A DNA stretch of 64,000 bases from Enteractinococcus coprophilus (GCF_006716305.1 NZ_VFOU01000001.1:620001-684000); one strand, 5' to 3'; positions 35,792 through 45,121 are shown, counted from the stretch's first letter. Numbers and translations: made by a program. Notes: a model not told the origin generated them from the letters alone.

Positions 35792-36991
35792 TTAATCAAT
35801 GGTCGCGTCGAACTCGACGAGCCGTTCGATCGCGCGGGCGACGTTATCGTAGCCAGCAGCAAAGGAGATCCGAATGTATTGGTCGCCGTCGACGCCGTCA
35901 AAATCCACGCCCGGAACCAAGGCAACGTGCGCTTTCTTAAGCACGTCGGCCGCATATGCCACGGTATTGCCGTAGCGGGCCAGGACTTTCGCGGAAGGCT
36001 GGGCGTAGTAATAGAAGGCGCCGTCGGCCGGTGCCGCATTGCGCCAGCCCAACCGGTCGACATTGTCCAACACCAGCTGTCGGGTCCGAGCAAATTCGGC
36101 CACTTCAGCGTCGGATTCGGCATAGGCTTCAGCACTGAATGCCTCGACGGCCGCATGTTGGCTGGCCGCGGGTGGGCACAGCGAAATGGACCCCGCCAAT
36201 CCGGAAACAGCCGGCTGCAGGTCTTGTGGCATCAGCATCCAGCCCAGTCGCCAGCCGGGCATGCCCCAGTATTTGGAAAACGATGAGATGACGATGGCAT
36301 TGCGATCGAATTCCCAGGCCGAGGCGCCCCGATCCTCCCCGTAAGTAATGCCGTGGTAGATCTCATCCGAGACCAGACGAACCCCACTTTCTGCACACCA
36401 CGTGGCGATCTGACGCATATCTTCGCGGGGAACCATCGTACCGGTGGGGTTATTGGGGGAAGCCAAGATCAGGCCGTCGAGCGGCTGTTCGGCGTGAAAT
36501 GCTGCGAGACGGTCCACATTGAACCGGAAATTTGTTTCCACCCCGGCGGGGAGGTCGACGACGTCGACGTCGAGTGCACGCAGGATATTGCGATAGGCCG
36601 GGTAGCCGGGTCGCGCCAAACCAACGCGGTCGCCGACGTCAAACGCGGCAATAAAACTGGAAACGAAGGCGCCCGAGGAGCCTGTCATCACGGCAACTGA
36701 TTCGTAATCGACGTCGAGGTCGTACCAATCTTTATAGTGGCGGGCGATCGCTTCGCGAAGTTTTTTGATCCCCAACGAGGGGGTGTAGTTGAACACCGGG
36801 GAGTCCAAGTTGTGCAACCGAGCGGCCTCGCGGTTGACGGCGGCGGGCGCGCCCCCGCTGGGTTCGCCCGCGCCAAGCGAGATGACGTCGACGCCTTGGG
36901 CTTTCATGGCGTCGACGTCCCCGACGATGTCCATGACTTGAAAACGTGCGACTGCGGAACGACGACTGGGAGAGAACTGTGAAGCTGCCAT
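35792..36991 (-). CDS. class I/II PLP-dependent aminotransferase (aspartate aminotransferase type)
   Basis: The 399-residue enzyme has the aminotransferase fold type I. The SPNNPTG motif (about 180) and the PLP-lysine motif ISSFSKYWGMPGWRLGW (about 237-253) are present. The N-terminal MDIVGDVDAMKAQGVDVISLGAGEP segment fits aspartate/alanine-type aminotransferases. The ATG at 36991 gives MAASQFSPS; an upstream in-frame ATG adds seven residues. Substrate is not resolvable. It is 38 bases after dnaB on the same strand. Confidence 0.9.
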   Translation of the reverse strand: MAASQFSPSRRSAVARFQVMDIVGDVDAMKAQGVDVISLGAGEPSGGAPAAVNREAARLHNLDSPVFNYTPSLGIKKLREAIARHYKDWYDLDVDYESVAVMTGSSGAFVSSFIAAFDVGDRVGLARPGYPAYRNILRALDVDVVDLPAGVETNFRFNVDRLAAFHAEQPLDGLILASPNNPTGTMVPREDMRQIATWCAESGVRLVSDEIYHGITYGEDRGASAWEFDRNAIVISSFSKYWGMPGWRLGWMLMPQDLQPAVSGLAGSISLCPPAASQHAAVEAFSAEAYAESDAEVAEFARTRQLVLDNVDRLGWRNAAPADGAFYYYAQPSAKVLARYGNTVAYAADVLKKAHVALVPGVDFDGVDGDQYIRISFAAGYDNVARAIERLVEFDATID

Positions 36992-37029
36992 GCCCCCAGT
37001 ATGCCAAATCACACCGTGACACGGTGGCG

Positions 37030-38403
37030 TTAGAAGCCGCCGTCTGAGGGTGCCATATTGGCAAAGCGTGAGTAGTGGCCTTGGAAGGCTAACTCGATGG
37101 TTTTGGTCGGACCGTTACGGTGTTTGGCAACGATCAGGTCGGCTTCGCCAGCGCGCGGGGATTCTTTGTCGTACATGTCTTCACGGTGCAACAGGATGAC
37201 CATATCGGCGTCCTGTTCAATCGATCCAGATTCGCGCAGATCCGAAACCTGGGGACGCTTATCGGTACGCTGTTCGGAACCACGGTTCAGCTGCGATAGC
37301 GCAATGACTGGAACTTCGAGTTCTTTAGCCAACAGTTTCAGTGCACGCGAGAATTCCGCGACCTCCTGCTGACGGGACTCGACGCGTTTACCCGAGCTCA
37401 TCAACTGCAAATAGTCGAGCACCACGAGTTTGAGGTCGTGCTGCTGTTTTAGTCGACGGCATTTCGCTCGGATCTCCATCATCGACATATTCGGGGAGTC
37501 ATCAATGAAGAAAGGTGCTTCGTTGAGCTTTTGCAGAGTCAGCGCCATCTTGCGCCACTGTCCCTCATCGAGCGTCCCCTTGCGCAGATCCTGCAGGGAG
37601 ATCGTCGCCTCGGCAGACAACAGACGCATAGCGATTTCCGTTTTACCCATTTCCAACGAGAAAAACGCACTGGTCATGCCGTGACCAATGGCTGCGGCGC
37701 GAGCAAAGTCTAACCCGAGGGTGGATTTACCAACGGCAGGACGGGCCGCGATGACGATCATTTGTCCGCCGTGGAGACCTTGGGTCAGCTCATCGAGTTC
37801 GTCAAAGTTGGTTGGCACGCCTGAAATGCCGTCGCCTGCGGTGGAGGCGGCTTCGATCTCATCGATAGTTTCGGCCAGGATGTCCCCGAGGGCGACATAG
37901 TCGTCACCCGTGCGGTTTTCGCCCACCTTGTAGATTTCTGCCTGGGCCTCATTGACGATGTCTTCGACCTCGCCCTCGGCGTTAAAGCCCATTTGAGAGA
38001 TCTTGGCACCCACATTTACGATGCGGCGCAGGATCGCTTTTTCGGCGACGATCTCTGCATAGAAGGAGGCATTCGCCGCAGTTGGCACCGCTTGCACCAA
38101 GGTGTGGATTTCGGCTGCTCCGCCAGCTCGGGAGAGTTCTTTGCGCCGATCCAGCATGGAGGTCACGGTGATCGCGTCGGCTGGTTCACCAGCGGCAAAG
38201 AGATCCGTAATAGCTGTGTAGATCAGCTCATGACCAGGAGAATAGAAATCAACCGGACGCAGAATTTCCGATACTTCAGCGATCGCATCGGTTGAAAGCA
38301 TCATCGCGCCTAGGACAGAGCGTTCTGCGTCAAGATCTTGTGGCGGAGTGCGAGGATTAGCTGAGACCCCATTGACAGTTTCCATTGCATTAAATTTAGC
38401 CAT
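37030..38403 (-). CDS. dnaB: replicative DNA helicase
   Basis: DnaB is the hexameric replication-fork helicase. The 457-residue protein has an N-terminal collar domain (about 15-115) and a RecA-like ATPase with the Walker A motif ARPAVGKST, Walker B LVVLDYLQLM and SQLNRGSEQR. The start at 38403 (MAKFNAMETVNG) was preferred to a longer frame; the core homology begins at DLDAERSVLGAMM. No intein is present. Its gene belongs to the rpsF-ssb-rpsR-rplI-dnaB neighbourhood although here an HNH gene, cspA, a MocR gene and yggS separate it from rplI. The upstream region is rich in DnaA boxes. Confidence 0.95.
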   Translation of the reverse strand: MAKFNAMETVNGVSANPRTPPQDLDAERSVLGAMMLSTDAIAEVSEILRPVDFYSPGHELIYTAITDLFAAGEPADAITVTSMLDRRKELSRAGGAAEIHTLVQAVPTAANASFYAEIVAEKAILRRIVNVGAKISQMGFNAEGEVEDIVNEAQAEIYKVGENRTGDDYVALGDILAETIDEIEAASTAGDGISGVPTNFDELDELTQGLHGGQMIVIAARPAVGKSTLGLDFARAAAIGHGMTSAFFSLEMGKTEIAMRLLSAEATISLQDLRKGTLDEGQWRKMALTLQKLNEAPFFIDDSPNMSMMEIRAKCRRLKQQHDLKLVVLDYLQLMSSGKRVESRQQEVAEFSRALKLLAKELEVPVIALSQLNRGSEQRTDKRPQVSDLRESGSIEQDADMVILLHREDMYDKESPRAGEADLIVAKHRNGPTKTIELAFQGHYSRFANMAPSDGGF

Positions 38404-38547
38404 TGTCCTGTTAATGTACCCTCCCCCAGCCCTACCAGCAGAACGCTGCAAACCTCGCGCCCGAAACAGCCGATGCACGCATTCTTCCCCTAATGCCAAT
38501 ATCGGCTGCTACGGGCTAGTACCCGAAGACGATACCGGCCGAAAAGC

Positions 38548-39347
38548 TGTGGATCAATAGAGGTCAAGGCTCTACCTGTGGATAACTTGTGAATTACTTT
38601 GCCCACAATGTGCACAAACTGTGGATGACCGGTGGAACGCTTATGCACAGTATCCACAAACCCCACTCTGACTAGGTGTTTTACAACCCACAGGATGTGG
38701 ATAAGAGGATTTGTACCCCTATTATTCGAGATTTGACAACCGAGAATTTAAGGAATTTTAACTTTCTTGTCATCCACAATGAAAGTTATCCACAAGTTTT
38801 GCACATGTTGGGGGTAAACTACACTTGTGTCATTCCTGAACAGTTCCGCATGATTTCCGGCATGTCGCAAGAGGCGAAATTTAAAGCTCAAAAGTTCTGA
38901 AAATTTCAAGCGGCTCTTGGTTTCATCGCTCACACAGAGCGTCCTGGCGGTGGTATGGGATTAAACCGAGTTTGGTAGAAGAAACTGTAGAATCCTCGGC
39001 GCCCAGACTCCTACAAGGAATTGTTCACCAATCCTTCGCCATCGGGCCAGCACGCAGCTGCACCCAATAACTTGATTGAAATAGGCGGTATACCCCTCTA
39101 ACGCCAGGGGTCCCTGAGGCTTCGAACGTATGCGTTGCAGGCTAACCCACAGTTCCGCCCAGAGTCGGTATCAGGGGTTTCGAGTGCCAAAGTCAAGTCA
39201 ACATTCAGCGTCAGATATCTATCGACAGTGAATCCCCAGTCGGCTGAGCGGGGAGAATCCCTTGGCGACAAGGTTGGATTGCACCTCAGGTTCTGTGGAT
39301 ATCGCAGAATTCCATGTGCGTAACTCGTGGGGAAATCGTGTGGATAA
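38548..39347. other. cluster of DnaA boxes upstream of dnaB (origin-like region)
   Basis: Between dnaB and yggS is a 950-base gene-free stretch. Perfect DnaA boxes (TTATCCACA or its complement) are at 38577-38585, 38696-38704, 38786-38794 and 39339-39347. One-mismatch boxes are at 38548-38556, 38620-38628, 38641-38649, 38650-38658, 38770-38778 and 39294-39302. Eight lie within 38548-38794. AT-rich tracts (about 38710-38770 and 38875-38900) could be unwinding elements. A short hairpin ACCCCT-N8-AGGGGT is at 39092-39111. This resembles an oriC, but dnaA and dnaN are not adjacent and the neighbouring replication genes point toward it. Confidence 0.6.
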
Positions 39348-39352
39348 CGTAT

Positions 39353-40093
39353 CTACTTTGAGTAGTCGCGTTCTCCGAAGATGGCGGTCCCAACACGTAC
39401 GACTGTTGCGCCTTCTTCAATGGCGATCTCATAATCATTCGTCATCCCCATCGATAGGCCACCCTCACCGATGAGTTCGGGACGACGATCCAACAGCTCA
39501 TCTCGAAGGCTTCGCAGCGCCGAAAAGTTTTGCCGAATGACTGCCTCATCATTGGTATGAAGCGCCATCGTCATGAGACCTTTTACGTTGAGTGCGCTAA
39601 ACCCCACCAACTGTTCCAGGAACTCTTCGACTTCCCCAGGCTCAAGACCAGACTTCGTTTCCTCACCAGAAACATTGACCTGTACATAAACATCTAACGT
39701 ACGGTTATATTCTTTGAGTTGAGTGTCGAGACGCCGGGCAATCCGTATGCGATCCAACGCCTGAAATTCATGAGCGAATTCAGCAACTTCGCGTGTTTTG
39801 TTGGACTGTAGGGGCCCAATAATTGCCCAATGGATACCCAGATCTGCCATTGCTGCAGCTTTATCTTGAGCTTCCTGTACTTTGTTTTCACCAAATTGTT
39901 CGATGCCAGCGGCATGGGCGGCACGAATTCGCTCTTCGGGGACGGTCTTTGAGACCGGCAGGAGGCGTACCTCACGGGCGTCGCGACCGGCTCGCTGTGC
40001 GGCGGCAGCAATCTTTTCTTGAACCTCAGTCAGGGCTTGGCGGAAGTCTTCTGCAGTAACGGCTACGCGTGGCGTATTCTCAGGCGTGGACAT
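39353..40093 (-). CDS. yggS: YggS/PLPBP family pyridoxal phosphate homeostasis protein
   Basis: This 246-residue protein is a single-domain PLP-binding alanine-racemase-like barrel that keeps free pyridoxal 5'-phosphate in balance. The PLP-lysine motif LLPVSKTVPEERI (about 43-55), FGENKVQEAQDK and HWAIIGPLQSNKTR are family hallmarks, and the C-terminal SMGMTNDYEIAIEEGATVVRVGTAIFG binds the phosphate. The start is the ATG at 40093; no ribosome site precedes it, and a TTGACA/TGTTACATT promoter lies so close that the mRNA may be leaderless. It is divergent from a MocR-type PLP-dependent regulator. Confidence 0.93.
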   Translation of the reverse strand: MSTPENTPRVAVTAEDFRQALTEVQEKIAAAAQRAGRDAREVRLLPVSKTVPEERIRAAHAAGIEQFGENKVQEAQDKAAAMADLGIHWAIIGPLQSNKTREVAEFAHEFQALDRIRIARRLDTQLKEYNRTLDVYVQVNVSGEETKSGLEPGEVEEFLEQLVGFSALNVKGLMTMALHTNDEAVIRQNFSALRSLRDELLDRRPELIGEGGLSMGMTNDYEIAIEEGATVVRVGTAIFGERDYSK

Positions 40094-40126
40094 GACCAAA
40101 ATGTAACATAGAAGAGATTCTGTCAA
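40094..40126 (-). promoter_or_regulatory. promoter of yggS, possibly giving a leaderless transcript
   Basis: On the minus strand TTGACA (40126-40121) is followed after 15 bases by TACATT (40105-40100), preceded by TGT to give an extended -10. The ATG begins six bases after the -10 box, so transcription would start at or next to the ATG. There is no ribosome site, consistent with a leaderless mRNA. Confidence 0.5.
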
Positions 40127-40165
40127 CGTTCATCCTTCGTAGCGGAGGGTATTTGAGGAGTTTTG

Positions 40166-41494
40166 GTGCCCCAGTCGTCTGCGATATCAGATCCGATCGC
40201 CTCCATTACCGCTCAAACCGCCGCCGAGATCGCAGAATCAGTGCGCGACCTGGTGGATGCAGGCCGACTGACCCCGGGCGCCAGCCTTCCTCCTGTACGC
40301 GCCTTAGCCGAGTATCTGGATGTAAACCGCAATACCGTCGTCGCAGCGTATGGGCTCCTGGTGCAAGCTGGCGTTGCCGTCACGCGGGGACGTGCTGGCA
40401 CCAAAATCGTTGACCTCCAACCACTCCCCCAGGAAGGCTTTTCGAACGTTCCCGGGCTGATCGACATCGCCTCGGGAAATCCCGACCCAGATCTGTTGCC
40501 TTCTGCAGGCAACGCCCTGGCGCAGTTAGCGGCCGATGAACCGGTACTGTATGGTCAGCCGGTCATCGATCCCGATCTCGCCGCTTGGGCCCGGGCCATG
40601 CTCGCCGAAGAGGTGGGTCATGCCGAACTGACCATCACCGCAGGATCAGCTGATGCAGTGCAACGATTACTGGCCGATTCATTGACCATCGGCGATGCTG
40701 TGGGTTTCGAACAACCCTGTTTCCTAACGACCATTCAGACGGCTCAGGCTGCCGGGTATCGCCCAGTGCCCATGCCTGTCGATGCAGAGGGGCTCACCGT
40801 TGAAGGACTACAGCACGCCCTAGATGAGGGTATCCGTGCACTGGTGGTCACGCCGCGGGCACATAACCCCACCGGTGCCGTGATCTCCGCACCTCGTGCT
40901 GCAGCCCTCGCTGCACTTCTGGCCGACCACCCGCACGTGCTGATCATCGAAGATGATCACTTCTGGCAAGTCTCCAACCACCCGTACCGTTCTATCACCC
41001 CGGACAATCATCCGCGGTGGGCCCTGGTGCGCTCGGTGTCCAAGTCCCTCGGCCCCGACCTGCGCGTCGGCATTGTCGGAACCGACAGACTGACAGCCTC
41101 TCGGCTGGCAGCGCACATCCGATCCGGGGCCATGTGGGTTTCCCACCTGCTCCAGCGGCTCACCTACCTGCTGGCGAACCACCCGGATACCCCGGCACAA
41201 CTGGCTCATGCCGCGACCGAATACGCCCGAGCCAACGCCGAACTCATCGCCGCGTTAGAAGCCGTCGGGATCACCGCCCTGTCAGCCGATGGCGTGAATG
41301 TCTGGATCAACCTGAAAAAAACGGCTGCCCCAGTAGTTGAATCGCTGGCCGCACGAGGCTGGCTGGTGCGGGATGGAGCAGAGTTCTCGCTTGATAACAC
41401 CGACGACGCCGCAAACCACATTCGCGTCACGATTCACCAGCTGACACCCGGCCAACGCACCACCTTCGTTGAGGACTTAGTCGCCGTGCTCTGA
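40166..41494 (+). CDS. MocR/PdxR-like GntR-aminotransferase fusion regulator
   Basis: This 442-residue protein joins an N-terminal GntR winged helix (about 12-75: ALAEYLDVNRNTVVAAYGLLVQAGVAV) to a class I aminotransferase-like domain with a PLP lysine in VRSVSKSLGPDLRVG (about 290). Such MocR proteins sense PLP or amino compounds. I prefer the GTG at 40166, with GAGGAG five bases upstream, over the adjacent TTG. It is divergent from yggS, so control of PLP homeostasis is a natural hypothesis; no pdx synthase gene is nearby. GABA-, taurine- or ectoine-type regulators are alternatives. Confidence 0.85.
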   Translation: MPQSSAISDPIASITAQTAAEIAESVRDLVDAGRLTPGASLPPVRALAEYLDVNRNTVVAAYGLLVQAGVAVTRGRAGTKIVDLQPLPQEGFSNVPGLIDIASGNPDPDLLPSAGNALAQLAADEPVLYGQPVIDPDLAAWARAMLAEEVGHAELTITAGSADAVQRLLADSLTIGDAVGFEQPCFLTTIQTAQAAGYRPVPMPVDAEGLTVEGLQHALDEGIRALVVTPRAHNPTGAVISAPRAAALAALLADHPHVLIIEDDHFWQVSNHPYRSITPDNHPRWALVRSVSKSLGPDLRVGIVGTDRLTASRLAAHIRSGAMWVSHLLQRLTYLLANHPDTPAQLAHAATEYARANAELIAALEAVGITALSADGVNVWINLKKTAAPVVESLAARGWLVRDGAEFSLDNTDDAANHIRVTIHQLTPGQRTTFVEDLVAVL

Positions 41495-41961
41495 CCGTCG
41501 CACTCGCCCGTGAGCTGATATCTAATCCTTCGATTAGGTAATCTGAGGATCAAGCGATAAGGTGTTCTTAGTATTCAAGTCGCTTGTATCTTCACGAGAC
41601 GGTTTTCACCGTGTACGATGAAAAGCGGTCGTGGTCCTTGGACTGCGAATGAATAATCCGGATCCCCGGGTATGTACGACTTTTGAACGAATTGGGTTTT
41701 ATCTTCACCACTGCATCACCTCTAACACCGCCCATCTGGCCGTGTTGCACTTATCGCGAATCATAATCTTGCGTGATTTCACCGCTGATTGATATCCGAT
41801 CTCTTGTATTTCCTCCGCTCCATCAATAGCTACCGCACGTTACCGCAGCTGCGATCATGTGCAGGGTAGGATCTGACCCCCAAAAATTCCGCGTTGGCGA
41901 CGTCATCGCGGGCTCACGGGCCACAATCGTGGTCTACCACTAAGAAATAAGGAATGACGTA
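41495..41961 (+). other. intergenic region and probable long cspA leader
   Basis: These 467 bases contain no supported gene. A small hairpin CTAATC-CTTC-GATTAG (41522-41537) lies 27 bases after the MocR gene and may help end its transcript. The remainder is upstream of cspA; cold-shock mRNAs often have long structured leaders, which fits the lack of coding sequence. The ribosome site AAGGA is at 41950-41954. Confidence 0.4.
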
Positions 41962-42165
41962 ATGGCCACAGGCACAGTCAAATGGTTCAACTCCGACAAG
42001 GGCTACGGCTTCATCGCTCCAGATGATGGCTCCGCCGATGTTTTCGCACACTTCTCCGCTATCCAGGGCAGCGGTCACCGCAACCTGGAAGAAGACCAGA
42101 AGGTCGAATTCGACATCGAGCAGGGACAAAAAGGCCCACAGGCGTCGAACATTCGCGGTCTCTAA
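41962..42165 (+). CDS. cspA: cold shock protein
   Basis: This 67-residue nucleic-acid-binding protein is a single cold-shock domain. RNP1 (KGYGFIAP, about 14-21) and RNP2 (VFAHFSAI, about 28-35) are intact, and the start [13 protein letters not shown] is canonical. It acts as an RNA chaperone. A strong rho-independent terminator follows, so it is monocistronic. Confidence 0.96.
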   Translation: MATGTVKWFNSDKGYGFIAPDDGSADVFAHFSAIQGSGHRNLEEDQKVEFDIEQGQKGPQASNIRGL

Positions 42166-42178
42166 ACTTTTAGCATCG

Positions 42179-42233
42179 CGGCGGGGGAGACCGCACAGTA
42201 TCAGTAGATATTGTGTCGGACCCCCGCCGTTTT
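42179..42233 (+). terminator. rho-independent terminator of cspA
   Basis: CGGCGGGGG (42179-42187) pairs with CCCCCGCCG (42221-42229), with further pairing inside (CACA...TGTG), and the stem is followed by TTTT. It lies 13 bases after the cspA stop. Confidence 0.9.
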
Positions 42234-42248
42234 GCTGTCCAAACACTT

Positions 42249-43526
42249 TTACGGTGGCTCAGGATCGATGTCTCTGCCCGGGAGCAGCTCAGGTGTCGCT
42301 ACTGTGTAGTGGTGACCGGTTGGAGTGGTAACCCGCAAGAATTGCCCATTTCCTCGGTGTTCCCAACCCCTATTTTCTTTCGTCTGGTTACAAGCCACAC
42401 AGAGCCCGGAAGCGTTGTCCCACCTGGTCGTTCCACCCTGGCGAACCGGGTGGATATGGTCAACCTCTTTGATGGGTGCTTCGCAGTACGGGGTGCGACA
42501 AATATCGTCACGCAGCAAAATCTTCCGTCGCAATCCAAGAGGGAATGCTCGTGCGGTGGATTCCAAACTTACTAATTGCCCTGTCTTGGGTTCTGTAAAA
42601 ACTCGCCGCAAGAACGCCACCATGGTTTCGTCCGCTAGCCACTGTCGAACCACCGGTGCTGGAATCGGTCCGTGCCCGGAGAGCCAAGCGGGTGTGTCAT
42701 CCCAGCCGCACAGTGTCTCAGGCGTCATGACTAACTGAACCTCGGCCGGTACAGCCTTAGCAGTCTGCTGACCGGTGGCTCGTTCCACGAGCAGGTCAGC
42801 CATAATCTGATCACGGGTCCGCGGCTGACCATCGCGATCCTCGGTCTCACCGGTGCCCACCATGGTCGAGGCATCTCGATGAAGGCTCGAATAGACGCCA
42901 ACGGCTTGTTGGGTCGGTAGCGTAGCGGTCAGATACGCCATACCATTTGGTGCTGGTCGCACGCCAACTCGACGACTGCCGACGGCTCGGTTGATATGTT
43001 CAACAGCACCAGCCGCGTCGAGACGTTGGGCGTGGGCTCGAGCTTCAGCCCGAAGCTTTCGAGGCCCCAGCGTACCAAACCTGTCCACGAGCATCACATC
43101 AACTTCGCGACGATCCTCGGAGGAGAGCCAAGAAGTCTCTTGGACCACTGCTTGAGCGTGTTCTTCGCTCAGTCGCCCTTCCCGTAGAGCGTCGAAAGTA
43201 TGCGGTAGATCAGTGGTCAATGCCCGCGCCAAATTCAGATGCCGCGCACCACGCGAGGGCGACTCTTTTCGAGCAAGACCAATTTCAGCGCCCAATCCCT
43301 TACCCCGATCAGCTTCGACAACTCCTTGGTCAGCCTCTGCCTGGGCGCGCCGTCGAGCGAGGTCAGCCGTCTCACGGGCCATCGCCGCTTCGAATCTAGA
43401 TTTCCCGATCGCCAACGCCCTGATCCGGTCAATGCATTCAGCCTCATCAACCGCGGGATCCCACGCTTCGATGTTGTCACAGGCCTCCGTGACATATTCG
43501 ACCTGGGATGTTGGAATCGTCGTCAT
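42249..43526 (-). CDS. DUF222/HNH endonuclease family protein (13E12-like)
   Basis: This 425-residue protein has the DUF222 helical domain common to actinobacterial 13E12-repeat proteins and a C-terminal HNH nuclease (about 325-375) with two CxxC pairs, CRTPYCEAPIKEVDHIHPV and GLCVACNQTK. The HNH histidines are in the DHIHP motif. Such genes are often multicopy and mobile-element related, though no flanking repeats are seen here. The ATG at 43526 (MTTIPTS) is preferred; an upstream frame adds 13 residues. It lies between cspA and rplI, interrupting the usual gene order. Confidence 0.85.
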   Translation of the reverse strand: MTTIPTSQVEYVTEACDNIEAWDPAVDEAECIDRIRALAIGKSRFEAAMARETADLARRRAQAEADQGVVEADRGKGLGAEIGLARKESPSRGARHLNLARALTTDLPHTFDALREGRLSEEHAQAVVQETSWLSSEDRREVDVMLVDRFGTLGPRKLRAEARAHAQRLDAAGAVEHINRAVGSRRVGVRPAPNGMAYLTATLPTQQAVGVYSSLHRDASTMVGTGETEDRDGQPRTRDQIMADLLVERATGQQTAKAVPAEVQLVMTPETLCGWDDTPAWLSGHGPIPAPVVRQWLADETMVAFLRRVFTEPKTGQLVSLESTARAFPLGLRRKILLRDDICRTPYCEAPIKEVDHIHPVRQGGTTRWDNASGLCVACNQTKENRGWEHRGNGQFLRVTTPTGHHYTVATPELLPGRDIDPEPP

Positions 43527-43663
43527 GTTCCCACCGTAACCAGGCCCTTCCATCACCACGGCCATGCCAATGGAGCCTGGGGATAACCTCCGTCAGCGCC
43601 GCGCTTATCCACAGCGACACGCCAAGGAAGTACATCCCATCAGCAACAACTCGTTAAACGCCT

Positions 43664-43698
43664 CCGGGGCGGACCCTCATAGAGAGGATCCGCCCCGG
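43664..43698 (-). terminator. terminator of the rpsF-ssb-rpsR-rplI operon
   Basis: CCGGGGCGGA (43664-43673) pairs with TCCGCCCCGG (43689-43698) around a 15-base loop. It begins 17 bases after the rplI stop on the minus strand, with a short T-rich stretch downstream. Confidence 0.85.
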
Positions 43699-43714
43699 AT
43701 GAGCGTGAAGAAGG

Positions 43715-44179
43715 TTATTTCTTCGGTGCTGGTACGACAGACACGCGTGCTTCAGCTAGGACGTCTTCGTGTAGACGAACCTGAATTGGGTAGGTACCCA
43801 GTGCGCGGATGTCACCGGCGCCGATGATCGAACGACGGTCGACGTCGCCCTTACCGGCTGCCTTGATTGCATCAGCGATGGAAGCGGTGGTGACGGAACC
43901 GAAGAGGCGTCCGGTGTCACCGGCCTGCATCTGAATCTGGATTGGTGCTTCTGCCAGTTGTGCAGCCTGGGCCTGAGCGGCTTCCAGGGTGCGTGCCGAA
44001 CGGGCAGCGGTTGCTTCGCGCAGGGTTTCAACTTCTTGCTCTGCACCACGGGTCCAACGGACGGCTTCGCCGCGTGGGATCAGGTAGTTGCGAGCGTAAC
44101 CGTTGCGTACTTCGACGACGTCACCGGCCGAACCGAGGTTCGGGATCTCCTGGGTCAAAATGACTTTTTGATTTGCCAT
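43715..44179 (-). CDS. rplI: 50S ribosomal protein L9
   Basis: The 154-residue protein has the two-domain L9 structure: the N-terminal rRNA-binding domain with VILTQEIPNLGSAGDVVEVRNGYARNYLIPRGEAV (about 5-39), a long connecting helix (about 43-75) and the C-terminal domain. It is the last gene of the rpsF-ssb-rpsR-rplI operon, 19 bases after rpsR. Length and motifs are normal. Confidence 0.97.
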   Translation of the reverse strand: MANQKVILTQEIPNLGSAGDVVEVRNGYARNYLIPRGEAVRWTRGAEQEVETLREATAARSARTLEAAQAQAAQLAEAPIQIQMQAGDTGRLFGSVTTASIADAIKAAGKGDVDRRSIIGAGDIRALGTYPIQVRLHEDVLAEARVSVVPAPKK

Positions 44180-44198
44180 GATTTCTCTCCCTCAGCGT

Positions 44199-44435
44199 TT
44201 AGCGGCCGGAACCGGAGTACGGTAGCAGCGCCATTTCGCGGGCATTTTTAATGGCCTGCGCAATTTTACGCTGCTGTTGGACGGTGACACCGGTTACGCG
44301 GCGTGCACGAATCTTGCCGCGATCGGAGATGAACTTGCGTAGCAACGCAACGTCTTTGTAGTCGACGTATTCGATTTCCGCTGTTTTCAGCGGATTCGGT
44401 TTTGGTTTCGGCTTACGAACTTCTGCCTTAGCCAT
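44199..44435 (-). CDS. rpsR: 30S ribosomal protein S18
   Basis: The 78-residue protein carries the conserved core [27 protein letters not shown] (about 24-50). It is the cysteine-free form: the zinc-binding CxxC near the N-terminus of some S18 paralogs is absent, as is usual for the main rpsR copy of Actinobacteria. It pairs with S6 on the 30S platform, and both genes are in this operon. Confidence 0.97.
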   Translation of the reverse strand: MAKAEVRKPKPKPNPLKTAEIEYVDYKDVALLRKFISDRGKIRARRVTGVTVQQQRKIAQAIKNAREMALLPYSGSGR

Positions 44436-44511
44436 CTTGGTGCTCCTTTTTAGCTATAACCTGGAGCCCGCTAAAAAAGCGGGATGGTCATTAAATAATG
44501 ATTTTTCAGTT

Positions 44512-45078
44512 TTAGAACGGTGGTGGAGAGTCGTTGCCCTGATCCCAGGATCCGGCAGATCCTCCGCCACCCCACGGGTCGTTGCTCGGTGCAGACTGAC
44601 CGCCACCTGGTGCACCCCAACCGCCTCCGGCTGGTGCGCCGCCACCCCAGTTTCCACCGGAGCCGCCTTGCTGCTGGCCGCCACCGCCACCGAATCCGCC
44701 GCCACCACCGGAACGTGGTGCACGGTTGACCTGCGCGGTAGACCAGCGCAGCGATGGGCCAATCTCGTCGACTTCGAGTTCCCAGTTGGTCCGTTGTTGA
44801 CCATCTTTGGTCTCGAATGACCGAGCCTTCAGCCGACCGTGCGCAATAACGCGCATACCCTTGGTCAGCGTTTCTGCTACATTCTCGGCCGCTTCACGCC
44901 ATACGGAAGCACGCACCCACAGGGTTTCATCGTCTACCCATTGGTTGGATTCGCGATTAAAGTTTCGAGGGGTTTGAGCAATCGTAAAGTTAGCAACAGC
45001 GTGACCCGATGCGGTAAACCGCAGTTCTGGATCTCCCGCTAGGTTGCCCACCACAGTGATATATGGTTCTCCGGCCAT
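44512..45078 (-). CDS. ssb: single-stranded DNA-binding protein
   Basis: This 188-residue SSB has the OB-fold at about 1-110 ([27 protein letters not shown]) and a flexible Gly/Gln/Trp-rich tail (about 118-180). The acidic tip that recruits partner proteins ends DSPPPF, close to the usual DDIPF/DEPPF. It is in the rpsF-ssb-rpsR-rplI operon. Confidence 0.97.
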   Translation of the reverse strand: MAGEPYITVVGNLAGDPELRFTASGHAVANFTIAQTPRNFNRESNQWVDDETLWVRASVWREAAENVAETLTKGMRVIAHGRLKARSFETKDGQQRTNWELEVDEIGPSLRWSTAQVNRAPRSGGGGGFGGGGGQQQGGSGGNWGGGAPAGGGWGAPGGGQSAPSNDPWGGGGSAGSWDQGNDSPPPF

Positions 45079-45121
45079 GAAGCGCTCCTAATGCAGTAGC
45101 AGGGGGTCGTGGAACTAAAAC

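Noticed and set aside
38676-38900. 74-residue frame within the DnaA-box region
   Set aside because: It runs through several DnaA boxes and AT-rich tracts and has no ribosome site or recognisable domain.
39061-39130. possible tRNA-like or small RNA element
   Set aside because: A TTCGAA string and a short hairpin occur, but no acceptor stem, anticodon arm or promoter could be assembled.
42249-43526. HNH gene as evidence for an intron, intein or homing element
   Set aside because: The DUF222-HNH family is a normal multicopy chromosomal family in Actinobacteria, and no flanking repeats or interrupted host gene were seen.
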